Assembly (NCBI RefSeq): GCF_900113735.1
Contig: NZ_FOQM01000009.1
Location: forward strand, 1-64,000
Length of the DNA stretch: 64,000 bases
Origin: Bradyrhizobium sp. Gha
GTDB lineage: Bacteria > Pseudomonadota > Alphaproteobacteria > Rhizobiales > Xanthobacteraceae
Direction: 5' to 3'
Positions 1 to 8,714 of this stretch are shown here, piece by piece (within the stretch, counting starts at the first letter, position 1; each line of letters starts with the position of its first letter). The notes beneath the pieces were generated by a model. The model was not told the origin of the DNA and ran no database searches. It saw only the letters and a list, made by a program, of their open reading frames with translations. Made by a program: the position numbers and the translations under genes.

Positions 1-129
1 GATCCAAAATCTGGACGCGCCCGAGCCAGTCCTTCAAGATCACAGACAGATGAGCCTCAGTCTATGCTAAGCGCTCAACCGGACAGCCGTGGGACAAGCC
101 CGGCCATGACCCCTGGTCGCGAGCGGAGC

Positions 130-429
130 CTACTGCTTCTGCAGCTTCGTCAGCGTGCCCGACCCGTCGGTGTTCGTTGCGGTGTAGGTCACCCTGTCTC
201 CGGCGTGAACGGCATCCAGCATCGCAGCGTCCTTGGCCTTGTACTGCTGGAGCGCGCCGGCGCCGCCGCCACTGCCGCCGACCGTTCCCTTCTGCATCTG
301 CTGGATCGAGATCGTGTTGTTGAGACGATCGATTCGAGTGACCATTCCGGTCATATCGTCAGCAAAAGCGCTGGATGCGAGCATGGTGACGGCTGCAGCG
401 CCCGCGAAGATGAATCTTGCTGTTCCCAT
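130..429 (-). CDS. small exported protein, CusF/DUF1344-like
   Basis: The 99-residue product begins with a Sec signal peptide (MGTARFIF, then a hydrophobic stretch ending AFA at about residue 23). The mature part has the small beta-barrel pattern GMVTRIDRLNNTISIQ followed by GDRVTYTATNTDGSGTL. This resembles CusF/DUF1344 periplasmic proteins, some of which bind copper, but the conserved metal-binding Met/His set is not obvious and no function is claimed. The ATG at 429 is preferred over upstream in-frame starts because GGGAGG lies 7 nt before it and the signal peptide starts there. It is the last gene of the minus-strand run, 134 bp after the ABC-associated operon, and may be co-transcribed with it. 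Confidence 0.7.
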   Translation of the reverse strand: MGTARFIFAGAAAVTMLASSAFADDMTGMVTRIDRLNNTISIQQMQKGTVGGSGGGAGALQQYKAKDAAMLDAVHAGDRVTYTATNTDGSGTLTKLQKQ

Positions 430-563
430 CGAGGCCTCCCGTTTCCAGAGATTCACATCGACAAGCCATCCTAGATCGATTTGGTTCCGGCAGATAGCGC
501 GCAAACATTAACGATCGTGTTGATATCGCGGGAACTTTCATGAAGCCGACAGGAAGGCTGACG

Positions 564-1178
564 CTATTCGATTTCCTGCTGGATGACGCGGCCGAGCGCG
601 AACAGGCGCTGGTCGATCGTGGTCGGCACCTCGCAGACGAAGCGCACCACCTTGCGGCGGTCCTCGAAGATGCGCGTCTCCCAGATCAGCTGGTTGCTCA
701 TGGCGTCGACCTTGGCCTCGTCGCGCGGCGTCGCGTCCTGGAGCGCCTGGAGCTGGATGGTCTCCTCGCGGATCTTGTCGGCAGCCTCGCGCTGCTTGCG
801 GCTGACGCGCTCGAGACCGCCCATGACCTGGGAGCGCTGGGCGTTGAGCGTGTCGAACAGGCCGGCGAACAGCAGCTTTGCCTTGGCGGTCTTGTCGGCG
901 GAGCCGGTCAGAAAGTCCTTCACCGACTTCTCGGCCTCGTCCAGCGGCGTCTTGCGGGCCGCGAGCTTCGAGACCAGGGCGCTGACCTTGCTGTCGTCTT
1001 TCCACTTGGTCTCGGCGTCGTCGAGCGCGGGGCCTGCCCAGACGGCGGCGACCGAGATCTCCGGCACCTTGGCCTGCGCGCAGGGCCAGTTTGGATAACG
1101 CGGATCGGCTGCGCGTGCGGCGATGGTCGAGACGGCGGCGAACGCAAGGGCTCCAAGCGCAAATGTCCGAACCGTCAT
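564..1178 (-). CDS. exported protein of the PQQ/lanthanide-type ABC locus (LutG-like position)
   Basis: The 204-residue protein has a signal peptide (residues 1-23, cleavage after ARA). The mature part is largely helical, with DPRYPNWPCAQ near its start and a Lys/Glu-rich coiled-coil-like middle (about residues 110-160). The start overlaps the stop of the permease by ATGA (1175-1178), so translation is coupled. I recognise no catalytic motif. In Methylorubrum lut clusters an exported protein follows the permease gene, and this one sits in that place; equivalence to LutG is inferred from position only. It probably acts in the periplasm with the ABC transporter. Confidence 0.75.
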   Translation of the reverse strand: MTVRTFALGALAFAAVSTIAARAADPRYPNWPCAQAKVPEISVAAVWAGPALDDAETKWKDDSKVSALVSKLAARKTPLDEAEKSVKDFLTGSADKTAKAKLLFAGLFDTLNAQRSQVMGGLERVSRKQREAADKIREETIQLQALQDATPRDEAKVDAMSNQLIWETRIFEDRRKVVRFVCEVPTTIDQRLFALGRVIQQEIE

Positions 1179-2023
1179 CCTTCGCCTCCCGCCGGCCCGC
1201 GCCGCGCCAGCCCGCGTGAGGGATCATAGGCGAAAATCGCGCCGATCATGAACACGATTGTGCAGGCTCCGACCACGGCGAGCGAGATCCAGTTGATCTG
1301 CCCATACAGCGCGAACCGGATCAGCTCGACCGCATGGGTGAACGGATTGGCCTGACAGACATAGTAGAGATAGGGGCTACCCTCCTGCACCCGCCAGAGC
1401 GGGTAGAGCGCCGAGGAGGCGAAGAACATCGGGAAGATGACGAAGTTCATGACACCCGCAAAGTTCTCCAGCTGCTTGATGCCGGAGGAGATCAGCATGC
1501 CGAGCGAGCCCAGCATCAGCCCTGATAGTATCAGCGCCGGCAGCACGGCGAGGTAGCCGATCGGGGGCGGCGTGATGTCCCAGAACCAGGCGATGATCAG
1601 GAATGCATAGACCTGGAGCAGCGACACCGCGGTGCCCGCAAGCAGCTTGCAGAACAGCAGGAAGCCGCGCGGCAACGGGCTGACCAGCAGCGTGCGCATA
1701 TTGCCCATCTCGCGGTCATAGACCATCGAGAGCGAGGACTGCATGCCGTTGAAGAGCTGGATCATCGCCATCAGCCCGGGCGCGATGAAGACCTCATAGA
1801 GGATGTAGGTCTCGTAGGGCGGGATGATGGAGATGCCGAGCACCTGGCGGAAGCCGGCGGCGAAGATGAACAGCCACACCAGCGGCCGCACCAGCGCCGA
1901 GACGAAGCGTTCGCGCTGATGCAGGAAGCGCAGCCCCTCGCGCCAGACGATGCCGGTCAGGCAGGTCATGTACTCCTGCAACGAGAAGCCGCGCGGTGCG
2001 TCGCGCGTGGCGATGCTGCTCAT
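1175..2023 (-). CDS. ABC transporter permease, PQQ-alcohol dehydrogenase/lanthanide system
   Basis: The 282-residue inner-membrane protein is of the ABC-2 type, with about six hydrophobic segments from residue 45 onward (for example VRPLVWLFIFAAGF near residue 50). The motif REMGNMRTLLVSPLPR is typical of ABC-2 permeases that pair with a DrrA-like ATPase. It matches the permease family associated with PQQ-dependent alcohol dehydrogenase loci (PedC-type; LutF in lanthanide clusters). Its start overlaps the ATPase stop by ATGA at 2020-2023 and its stop overlaps the next gene in the same way. ABC-2 permeases more often export, so the direction of transport is not settled by sequence. Confidence 0.88.
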   Translation of the reverse strand: MSSIATRDAPRGFSLQEYMTCLTGIVWREGLRFLHQRERFVSALVRPLVWLFIFAAGFRQVLGISIIPPYETYILYEVFIAPGLMAMIQLFNGMQSSLSMVYDREMGNMRTLLVSPLPRGFLLFCKLLAGTAVSLLQVYAFLIIAWFWDITPPPIGYLAVLPALILSGLMLGSLGMLISSGIKQLENFAGVMNFVIFPMFFASSALYPLWRVQEGSPYLYYVCQANPFTHAVELIRFALYGQINWISLAVVGACTIVFMIGAIFAYDPSRGLARRGPAGGEG

Positions 2024-2826
2024 GTGCCGCCTCCCGGCATCACTTGCGCGCCCGTCAGGCGCATGAAGGCGGTGTTGACGTCCTGCGCGCCGGCCTCGGT
2101 GATGACGCGGTTCATCGGACCCTGCGCCAGCACCTTGCCCTGGTGCAGCACCACGAGCTCGTCACCGGCCGTGATCTCGTCGAACAGATGCGTGGCCCAG
2201 AGCACGCCGATGCCCTGCTCGGTCACGAGCTGGCGGACATGGCTGATGATGTCGGCACGCGCCTTGACGTCGAGGCCGACGGTCGGCTCGTCCAGCAGCA
2301 ACAGCCGCGGCCGGTGCAGCAGCGCGCGGGCAATCTCCAGCCGCCGCATCTGCCCGCCGGAGAGATCGCGCACCTTGCTGCCGGCGCGCTCAGTGAGGCC
2401 AATGCGCGCAAGCAACTCGGCGCTGCGCGTGGCCGCCTCGCGCCGGCTGATGCCGTGAAGAGCGGCGTGATAGAGCAGGTTCTGCGTCAGCGACAGATCG
2501 AGGTCGAGCGTGCGCGGCTGGAACACGACGCCGAGCAACCGCAGCGCCTCGCCGGGCGTGCGGCTGATGTCATGGCCGAAAATGCCGACGCGCCCGGTCT
2601 GGATGCCGAACAGGCGCGTGATCAGCGAGAACAGTGTGCTCTTGCCGGCGCCATTGAGGCCGAGCAGCGCGGTGAAGCTCGCCGGCTGCACATTGAAGGA
2701 GACGTCGATCAGCGCCCGGCGCGGGCCGTAGGAATGGCTGACGCCGTCGATCGACAACGCAGGCACCGCGGCCGGACCACGTTTCAATGTCTCGCGTTGT
2801 TCTGCGACAGGGGCGGGACTGGTCAT
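2020..2826 (-). CDS. ABC transporter ATP-binding protein, PQQ-alcohol dehydrogenase/lanthanide system
   Basis: The 268-residue cytoplasmic ATPase shows all ABC motifs: Walker A GLNGAGKST (residues 56-64), signature LSGGQMRRLEIARAL, Walker B LLLLDEP and a switch His (WATH). The first 20 residues are an extra poorly conserved leader. It is the partner of the following permease (ATGA overlap at 2020-2023) and overlaps the preceding beta-propeller gene at 2823-2826. The family is the ATPase of PQQ-ADH-associated transporters (PedB-like, LutE-like). The substrate is not readable from the sequence; lanthanide or lanthanophore handling is an inference from the cluster. Confidence 0.9.
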   Translation of the reverse strand: MTSPAPVAEQRETLKRGPAAVPALSIDGVSHSYGPRRALIDVSFNVQPASFTALLGLNGAGKSTLFSLITRLFGIQTGRVGIFGHDISRTPGEALRLLGVVFQPRTLDLDLSLTQNLLYHAALHGISRREAATRSAELLARIGLTERAGSKVRDLSGGQMRRLEIARALLHRPRLLLLDEPTVGLDVKARADIISHVRQLVTEQGIGVLWATHLFDEITAGDELVVLHQGKVLAQGPMNRVITEAGAQDVNTAFMRLTGAQVMPGGGT

Positions 2827-3794
2827 GGCGCGATCGTGATGCCCCAGGGCAGCTCGCCCACTTGAATGGTCTTGATCACCTTTTGGGCGGCGACGTCGAT
2901 CACGGAGACGTCGTTGGAGACGCCGTTGGTAGTGAGCAGATATTTTTCATCCGGCGTGAACGCCATATGCCAGACGCGCTGGCCGACCAGCAGATATTTT
3001 GTGACTTTGCGCGAGGCGGTGTCGACCACCGCGACGCGGTTGGCGGGACCGAGCGCGACGAACGCGGTCTTGTCGTCCTTGGTCATGCCGATTCCGACCG
3101 GCTGGATCGCCTCTTTCCGCAGGCCCGGAATCTCGAAGGTGATCTTGCCGGTCACCTCATGCTTTGCGGGATCGATGATCGATACCGTGCCGCCGATCTC
3201 GGACGACACCCACAATTCGGACGCGTCGTGCTTGAACTGGGCAAAGCGCGGGCGCGGATCGACCAGCACGTTGGCGACGATCTGGCGCGACGAGGTGTCG
3301 ATGAAATGCGCCATGTTGGTCGTCTCGGAGGTGTTGATCAGGGTCTTGCCGTCGGGGCTGATGGTCATGCCCTCGGGCTCGACGCCGACCTGGATGTCGC
3401 CGAGGCGCGCGCGCTTCTCCAGATCGATCACGGTGACGGTGTTGTCGTTCTCGTTGGCGACATAGAGCGTCTTGCCGGCGGCATCCTGGGTGAACAATTC
3501 AGGGTCGGGTCCGGAGGGCAGGGTGTCAACCACCGCTTGGGTCTTCGCGTCGATCACCTGGATGGTGTCGTCGTCGCCGACCGCAACCATGACGAATTTA
3601 CCGTCACGGGTGAACTCGATGCCGCGCGGGCGCTGGCCGACCTTGATGGTCTCCGTCACGGTCCAGCTGTCGGTGTCGATGACAGAGACCGTGTTGCTTT
3701 TCTCGTTCGAGACGTAGGCGATGACGGCATGCGCGGGCGTTGCTGCCAGCACCAGTCCGGCCAGCAATCCCGCACGCACCATTCGACGCCTCAT
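2823..3794 (-). CDS. YVTN-type beta-propeller protein, PQQ-catabolism associated
   Basis: The 323-residue exported protein has a signal peptide (MRRRMVRAGLLAGLVLAATPAH) and then about seven repeats of the YVTN type, such as AYVSNEKSNTVSVIDTDSW and LYVANENDNTVTVIDLEKR, which predict a seven-bladed periplasmic propeller. It belongs to the beta-propeller family found beside PQQ-dependent dehydrogenases. I chose the ATG at 3794 because it overlaps the stop of the upstream gene (ATGA, 3791-3794); ATGs at 3806 and 3782 are alternatives. The stop overlaps the ATPase start. The role is unknown; a scaffold or ligand-binding accessory of the transporter is plausible. Confidence 0.9.
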   Translation of the reverse strand: MRRRMVRAGLLAGLVLAATPAHAVIAYVSNEKSNTVSVIDTDSWTVTETIKVGQRPRGIEFTRDGKFVMVAVGDDDTIQVIDAKTQAVVDTLPSGPDPELFTQDAAGKTLYVANENDNTVTVIDLEKRARLGDIQVGVEPEGMTISPDGKTLINTSETTNMAHFIDTSSRQIVANVLVDPRPRFAQFKHDASELWVSSEIGGTVSIIDPAKHEVTGKITFEIPGLRKEAIQPVGIGMTKDDKTAFVALGPANRVAVVDTASRKVTKYLLVGQRVWHMAFTPDEKYLLTTNGVSNDVSVIDVAAQKVIKTIQVGELPWGITIAP

Positions 3795-4972
3795 TTCAGC
3801 TTGCATTTGCTCTCCGGGCGATCGTAGCCGAGCGTGTCGAGCTCGGACACCTGGTGCAGGAAACCTTCCTGCGGCGACACCGACACCACCATGCGGCCAT
3901 CGACCAGCAGGATCGGCTGGCGCAGCTGGAGATTCCAGTCGCGCACGGTCAGCCGCGTGCCCTTGAAGGCGGCGATCTCGAAGTTCGGCCCCTCGATGAA
4001 ATCCGTCACCGTCTTGACGTCGCCGGATTTGGTGCGCGAGGTGGCCTCGCCGATCATGCGCACGGCGGTCCAGGCCTGCATGTCGAGCGCGGTCATCCGT
4101 CGCGCGTTCAGCCTGATGAAGCGGCTCTGCATCTGCGTCGCGCCCCACTGGTCCTGCGCCGCATCCCAGCTGCGCGGCACGAGGCCGGCTGAGCCCGCGA
4201 CCGGCCGCGGGTCCCAGGTGCGATAGGGCAAATAGGCTGCGAACACTTCGCTTTCGTCCGCGGCCACCAGCACGTCGTAGGCCGGCGCCTGCTGCGTGAA
4301 CACCGGCATCTGCCGTTGGATCAGCGTCACGCCGGAGTCCGTGCGGCGCGCGCCACCCTTGTCCTCGAAGGTCCGCTCCTGCACGATCTTGGCGCCGAAG
4401 CGCGTGGCGGCGCGCCGCAGCGCATCGGCGTAGAGCCTGTCCTCGTCATGCGAGCCGACCACCAGCAGCCAGCGCGACCACTTCTTCCAGACCAGGTATT
4501 GGCCGAGCGCATCCGCCAGCATCGAGCGCGTCGGCGCGGTGTGGATCACATTGGCGCGGCAATCGGCCTCGCGCAGCCGCTCGTCGATGGCGCCGGCGTT
4601 GAACAGCAGCGTGCCGCGATCGCGCAAGGCGTCGGCAACCTTCAGAAGCGTATCGGCCGGCAGGTCAGCCACGATGAAGCCGTTATGTTCGGCGAGCGCG
4701 GTCGCGGCCTGGACGGCGTCCTCGCCTTGCTTGATCCGGTGCTCCTCCAGCGTGAAGCGCTGGCCGGTGAATCTTCCGGTCGTGTTGTTGTCTTCGATCG
4801 CAAGCTTGGCGCCGGCGACCCCGTCATTGTCGGCGGGCTGCTCGACCAGCGACAGTGTCGATTTGGTGCCGGCAACGCGGAGATAGCCAACGTTGATCTC
4901 AACGGGGTCCGCCGCCAGCGCCTGCGTCGCCGCAACAGCGAGGCCAATCAGGCCGACGAACCATCGGATCAT
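3791..4972 (-). CDS. periplasmic substrate-binding protein of the PQQ/lanthanide ABC system (LutA-like)
   Basis: The 393-residue product has a signal peptide (MIRWFVGLIGLAVAATQALA) and a type I periplasmic binding fold resembling branched-chain amino-acid binding proteins (VEINVGYLRVAG near the start of the mature protein). It matches the binding protein of PQQ-dependent alcohol dehydrogenase ABC systems and LutA of Methylorubrum. It is first in the operon. The ATG at 4972 has GGAGGA 5 nt upstream, so longer in-frame starts are rejected. The binding pocket cannot be assigned to a metal, a chelator or PQQ from sequence alone. Confidence 0.88.
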   Translation of the reverse strand: MIRWFVGLIGLAVAATQALAADPVEINVGYLRVAGTKSTLSLVEQPADNDGVAGAKLAIEDNNTTGRFTGQRFTLEEHRIKQGEDAVQAATALAEHNGFIVADLPADTLLKVADALRDRGTLLFNAGAIDERLREADCRANVIHTAPTRSMLADALGQYLVWKKWSRWLLVVGSHDEDRLYADALRRAATRFGAKIVQERTFEDKGGARRTDSGVTLIQRQMPVFTQQAPAYDVLVAADESEVFAAYLPYRTWDPRPVAGSAGLVPRSWDAAQDQWGATQMQSRFIRLNARRMTALDMQAWTAVRMIGEATSRTKSGDVKTVTDFIEGPNFEIAAFKGTRLTVRDWNLQLRQPILLVDGRMVVSVSPQEGFLHQVSELDTLGYDRPESKCKLK

Positions 4973-5101
4973 GCTTCCTCCAAACATCCTCCCCGGCTTG
5001 ACCGCCGGTGGAGACTTGTTTCTGCTCGAAGCATGACCGATTTGGCAAGGCTTGCAACCCCGCATTTCGTCCGCGCGCGCAGGAGCGCTGGAATCACGAT
5101 C

Positions 5102-5281
5102 GTGCGAGCGTTGCTGCGTTTCGCAGCATTGCTGTTGACGGGATCAGCCGCACTCGCCGATCCGCCGAGGCACGGCGGCAAGCGCCGACATGCGTGGCAA
5201 CACCGATGATCCTGGTCGCGCACGACGAGCTATCTGATCCGCAATCGCCTGCTGGCGCCGAATTACGGCAAGCCGGAGTAG
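5102..5281 (+). pseudogene. possible small exported protein with an in-frame stop
   Basis: From GTG 5102 the frame reads a hydrophobic signal-like stretch (VRALLRFAALLLTGSAALA) and then a basic HGGKRRHAWQHR segment, ending at TGA 5207-5209. After this stop the same frame continues with SWSRTTSYLIRNRLLAPNYG and stops at TAG 5279-5281. The continuation looks protein-like and would restore a protein of about 60 residues if the TGA were a Trp or Arg codon. An ATG at 5033 in the same frame is another possible start. Either it is a nonsense-mutated gene or the real protein simply ends at 5209; chance is not excluded. Confidence 0.35.
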
Positions 5282-5288
5282 GCTTTTC

Positions 5289-5426
5289 ACCCTCTCCCCC
5301 TGTGAGAGAGGGTGGCTTCGCGCAGCGAAGCCGGGTGAGGGGTATCTATCCTCACGAACAGTCCGACGAGTGGAGAGATACCCCTCATCGGGCGCTTCGC
5401 GCCACCTTCTCCCAGAGGGGAGAAGG
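5289..5426. repeat. interspersed palindromic repeat, two inverted copies
   Basis: Two related units face each other. The left arm begins accctctccccctgtgag and runs to ggtgaggggtatct; the right arm contains agatacccctcat and ends in ctcccagaggggagaagg. Reverse-complementing the right arm gives a diverged copy of the left. Each unit also has an internal hairpin (ggcttcgcgcagcgaagcc on the left, ggcgcttcgcgcc on the right). Such elements are scattered through Bradyrhizobium genomes. Lying upstream of the lut-like operon and downstream of fghA, it may form stable RNA ends for either transcript. Confidence 0.75.
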
Positions 5427-5449
5427 AAGAGAAAGCACTCGAGCAGCCG

Positions 5450-6295
5450 CTAGCCCTTCAGTCTCTCCGCGTGCCAGTGCAGATGATCGGCCATGAAGGT
5501 CGAGATGAAATAATAGCTGTGGTCATAGCCCGGCTGTCGCCGCAGCATCAGCGGGATGTTGGCTTTGGTGCAGGCCGCTTGCAGCAATTCAGGCTTGAGC
5601 TGTTCTTTCAGGAAATTATCGGCCTCGCCGACATCGACCAGGAAGCCGGAATATTTCGCGCCGTCCTCGATCAGCGCCACCGTGTCATGGCTGCGCCAGG
5701 CATCCTTGTTCGGCCCGAGATAGCCGGTCAGTGCCTTGACGCCCCAGGGCACCTGCGACGGCGCCGCGATCGGAGCGAAGGCGCTCGCAGCACGGTAGCG
5801 ATGTGGGTTGCGCAGCGCCACGGTCAGCGCGCCGTGGCCGCCCATGGAATGGCCCATGATTGTTTGCCGCCTGGCATAGACGGGAAAATGTCCCGCCACG
5901 AGTTTGGGCAACTCGTCGCTGACATAGCTCCACATGCGATAGTTGCGGGCGAACGGCTCTTGCGTGGCGTCGACATAGAAGCCGGCGCCGAGGCCGAAAT
6001 CATAGGCGTTGTTGGCATCACCGGGCACGCCGGGCCCGCGCGGCGAGGTGTCGGGGGCGACGAAGATCAGGCCGAGCTCGGCGCAGGCTTTGCGGAATTC
6101 GCCCTTCTCGGTGACGTTGGCATGGGTGCAGGTCAGACCGGAGAGATACCAGACCACGGGCAGCTTCGCGCCCTCCGCATGGGGCGGAACATAGACCGAG
6201 AACACCATGTCGGTTCCCGTCGCCGCGCTGGCATGGCGATACACGCCCTGCACGCCGCCATGGGATGTATTGGTCGAGACAGTCTGGATCGTCAT
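5450..6295 (-). CDS. fghA: S-formylglutathione hydrolase
   Basis: The 281-residue cytosolic esterase-D family protein hydrolyses S-formylglutathione to formate and glutathione, the second step of glutathione-dependent formaldehyde oxidation. The nucleophile is Ser150 in GHSMGG, and the catalytic His lies in GYDHSYYF near the C-terminus. The N-terminal block YLSGLTCTHANVTEKG is highly characteristic, and the length matches the family. It lies downstream of the response-regulator gene on the same strand (72 bp gap) and beside the PQQ-type ABC operon. This points to detoxification of formaldehyde made by a PQQ methanol/alcohol dehydrogenase encoded outside the window. Confidence 0.97.
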   Translation of the reverse strand: MTIQTVSTNTSHGGVQGVYRHASAATGTDMVFSVYVPPHAEGAKLPVVWYLSGLTCTHANVTEKGEFRKACAELGLIFVAPDTSPRGPGVPGDANNAYDFGLGAGFYVDATQEPFARNYRMWSYVSDELPKLVAGHFPVYARRQTIMGHSMGGHGALTVALRNPHRYRAASAFAPIAAPSQVPWGVKALTGYLGPNKDAWRSHDTVALIEDGAKYSGFLVDVGEADNFLKEQLKPELLQAACTKANIPLMLRRQPGYDHSYYFISTFMADHLHWHAERLKG

Positions 6296-6367
6296 GCCTG
6301 ATGGCTCCGTGGCATCTCACCACATCGAGAATGCAATGCTCATGTGACCGAGATTTGTCGCGCGCTT

Positions 6368-6988
6368 TTAGGCCACGCCGCTGTCGATCGCCAGCCGCAC
6401 CAGCTCGATGGAGGTCCTCACCCCGAGTTTCTGGCGCATGATCGAGGAGGTGTTGGCAACCGTCTTGTAGGACGATTGCACCAGCCATGCGATCTCGGAC
6501 AGGCTTTTTCCAGCGCTCAGCAGCCGCAAGATCTCCATCTCGCGCGCGTTCAGCTTCGACAACGGGCTCTGCGCCAGCGTCGGCCCTGCGAAAGCGATGC
6601 TGCGCGCGATCGCGCTGGGCAGATAGGTGCCGCCGCCGCCAACGGTGCGGATCGCCTCGACGAGGTCATCAGGGTCGCCGGCCTTGGAAACATAGCCCTT
6701 GGCGCCGCATTCGATCGCGCGTGCGGCGAAGGCCGGGTCGTTGTTCATGCTGAACATGATGATGCAGGCCTCCGGCGCGCGCTCGAGGATGCGGCGAGCG
6801 AGCTCGAATCCGGAGACGGTCGGCAGGTTGATGTCGATCACGCAGAGGTCCGGGCGCTCGACGATGAAAATGCTCTCGCCATCCTCGGCGTCCGCAGCCT
6901 CCAGAATTTCGATCTCGCCTTCGTCGGCCAGCACGGCCCGGCAGCCGGAGGCGACAATGGGATGATCGTCGACGATCAGAATGCGCAT
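6368..6988 (-). CDS. LuxR/NarL-family response regulator
   Basis: The 206-residue two-component regulator has an N-terminal receiver (acidic pair Asp7/Asp8, phospho-acceptor Asp52 in VIDINLP, Lys in the KGYVSKAG region) and a C-terminal LuxR-type helix-turn-helix (LNAREMEILRLLSAGKSLSEIA, about residues 143-200). ATG 6988 begins exactly at the receiver (MRILIVDDHP); longer starts add unrelated residues. The family resembles regulators of PQQ-alcohol dehydrogenase genes (ExaE/ErbR/MxbM type). The histidine kinase gene is divergent, 197 bp away, and is the likely partner. It probably controls fghA and the ABC or dehydrogenase genes. Confidence 0.92.
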   Translation of the reverse strand: MRILIVDDHPIVASGCRAVLADEGEIEILEAADAEDGESIFIVERPDLCVIDINLPTVSGFELARRILERAPEACIIMFSMNNDPAFAARAIECGAKGYVSKAGDPDDLVEAIRTVGGGGTYLPSAIARSIAFAGPTLAQSPLSKLNAREMEILRLLSAGKSLSEIAWLVQSSYKTVANTSSIMRQKLGVRTSIELVRLAIDSGVA

Positions 6989-7185
6989 AGGCGTTCCCCG
7001 CGACAGCGCGTTCCCGCGACGGGATTGACTTTCATTATCGCGCCGCATGATGCCGAACGAGAAAGCGCGTCGGGTCATGCAACCCGGCCGGGATTGCTGT
7101 ACGTTCCGATTAGATATCGGGCGCTTCGCCTCTGTCAACGCTATCGGACAGGGGTGAGCGATCCTTCGTGGGACAGGCGAAAGCA

Positions 7186-8544
7186 ATGTGGCAAAATCTT
7201 TCCTTGCGCGGGCGCATCAACCTTCTGCTGGCGCTGCTGCTGGCGCTCGGGCTTGCCGTCAACATCGCCCGCCAGGTCGCGGAGGCCGGTCCCCGCGTGC
7301 AGGCCGAGGACCAGAGCGTGATCCGGCTGGCGCGCGAGTTCATCGAGATGATCGTCGCCGATCTCAACGAGGCGCCGGATCCCGATGCCAGGTTGAACCA
7401 GATCGCGCGCGACCTCAATCGCCTCCGCCATGTCAGCATCGCGCTCCGGGACGCCGGCGGCAATCCGCTGACGTCGCCGCGTGCCGATAGCGATGATGAC
7501 ACGCCCGGCCCGCCGGCCTGGTTCGTCAGCCTGGTTCATCCCGAGCAGACCGCCGTCAGCGTGCCTGTTTCGGTCCATGGCAGGCCCGGCTCGCTCGTCA
7601 TCATCTCGCATCCGAATGACGAGATCGCCGAGATCTGGGACGCCATCGTCACGCAGCTCGAGGTCGGATCGGTCATCGCGGTTGTGCTGTTTCTCGTGAT
7701 GATGACGGTCGTGGGCCGGGCGCTCGCACCACTCGAGTCCCTGGCGCAGACCATGAGCGAGCTCGAAGGCGGGCGCTACGACGCGCGCGTGATGCCGGGC
7801 GGCGCGCCCGAGCTTGCCGCGATCTGCACCAGGCTCAATCATCTGGCGGCAACGCTCGGCGAAGCGGTCGAGGACAAGCGGCGACTTGCCGAGCGCGCGG
7901 TGTCGCTCCAGGACATCGAGCGCAAGGAGATCGCGCGCGAGCTGCATGACGAGTTCGGGCCCTATCTGTTCTCGCTGCGCGCCCATGCCAGCGCGCTGAC
8001 GAAGCTCGCCGACGGGCGCGCGCCCAGCGCAGAGGCCGTGCGAAAGCACGGCGGCGCGCTTCTCGAGCAGATCAATGCGCTACAGCAGTTCACCCGTCGC
8101 GTGCTGGAGCGCTTGCGGCCTGTCGGCCTCGCCGAGCTTGGCCTCGGCAAGGCGCTGGAATCGCTGTCGCGGCTGTGGCGTGAATCGCATCCCGACGTGA
8201 CGATCGAGACCACGATCTCGCCGGCGCTCGGGATCACAGGGGAGACCGCCGATCTCACGATCTACCGCGTGGTGCAGGAGGCGCTCACCAACGCCTTCCG
8301 CCATGCCGGCGCGACCGCGATCGATGTGGTGATCGAGCCGGCGGAGCAGCCGGGGCGCGACGGCCGTGGCTGTGCCCGGGTGCGCGTCAGCGACAATGGC
8401 CGTGGCATGGAGCCGGGCCAGAAACTCGGCTTCGGCCTCGTCGGCATGCGCGAGCGGATTCTGGCGCTCGGTGGCACGCTCAACGTCGCCTCAGGCGAGG
8501 GCGGCGTCACCGTCGAAGCACTGGTTCCGACCGCTTCGGCCTGA
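7186..8544 (+). CDS. sensor histidine kinase (HisKA_3 type)
   Basis: The product has 452 residues from ATG 7186; GTG 7168 would add six. It has an N-terminal membrane segment (about residues 12-30), a periplasmic region of about 130 residues, a second membrane segment (VGSVIAVVLFLVMMTVV), a HAMP-like linker, a HisKA_3 dimerisation helix with the phospho-His in IARELHDEFG, and a HATPase domain (VVQEALTNAFRHA, then DNGRGM and GFGLVGMRERI). This architecture belongs to NarX/DegS-type kinases that phosphorylate LuxR-type regulators, fitting the divergent regulator gene. The ligand is unknown; an alcohol or aldehyde signal is an inference from context. Confidence 0.92.
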   Translation: MWQNLSLRGRINLLLALLLALGLAVNIARQVAEAGPRVQAEDQSVIRLAREFIEMIVADLNEAPDPDARLNQIARDLNRLRHVSIALRDAGGNPLTSPRADSDDDTPGPPAWFVSLVHPEQTAVSVPVSVHGRPGSLVIISHPNDEIAEIWDAIVTQLEVGSVIAVVLFLVMMTVVGRALAPLESLAQTMSELEGGRYDARVMPGGAPELAAICTRLNHLAATLGEAVEDKRRLAERAVSLQDIERKEIARELHDEFGPYLFSLRAHASALTKLADGRAPSAEAVRKHGGALLEQINALQQFTRRVLERLRPVGLAELGLGKALESLSRLWRESHPDVTIETTISPALGITGETADLTIYRVVQEALTNAFRHAGATAIDVVIEPAEQPGRDGRGCARVRVSDNGRGMEPGQKLGFGLVGMRERILALGGTLNVASGEGGVTVEALVPTASA

Positions 8545-8714
8545 TCGCATCAGGGAAAACTCCCGATCGGGAAAAATTCCCGATTTCGTCGGGAAAACGG
8601 GTGCGGAGAATGCCCGACCTTTTGCGGCTAGTGCAACCCCGAGGGCCGGCTACACTTCTTCCTGCAATCGGCGGCGTCGAGAACGGTCGATGCCTGGGAT
8701 TCGGACGGCTGGGG

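Noticed and set aside
3..53. C-terminal coding end at the left edge
   Set aside because: Two plus-strand frames end within the first 75 nt and neither fragment is long enough to identify.
130..429. Possible EF-hand (NTDGSGTL) suggesting a lanmodulin-like protein
   Set aside because: Only a half-loop without the Asp at position 1 or the Glu at position 12; the protein looks like a small beta-barrel.
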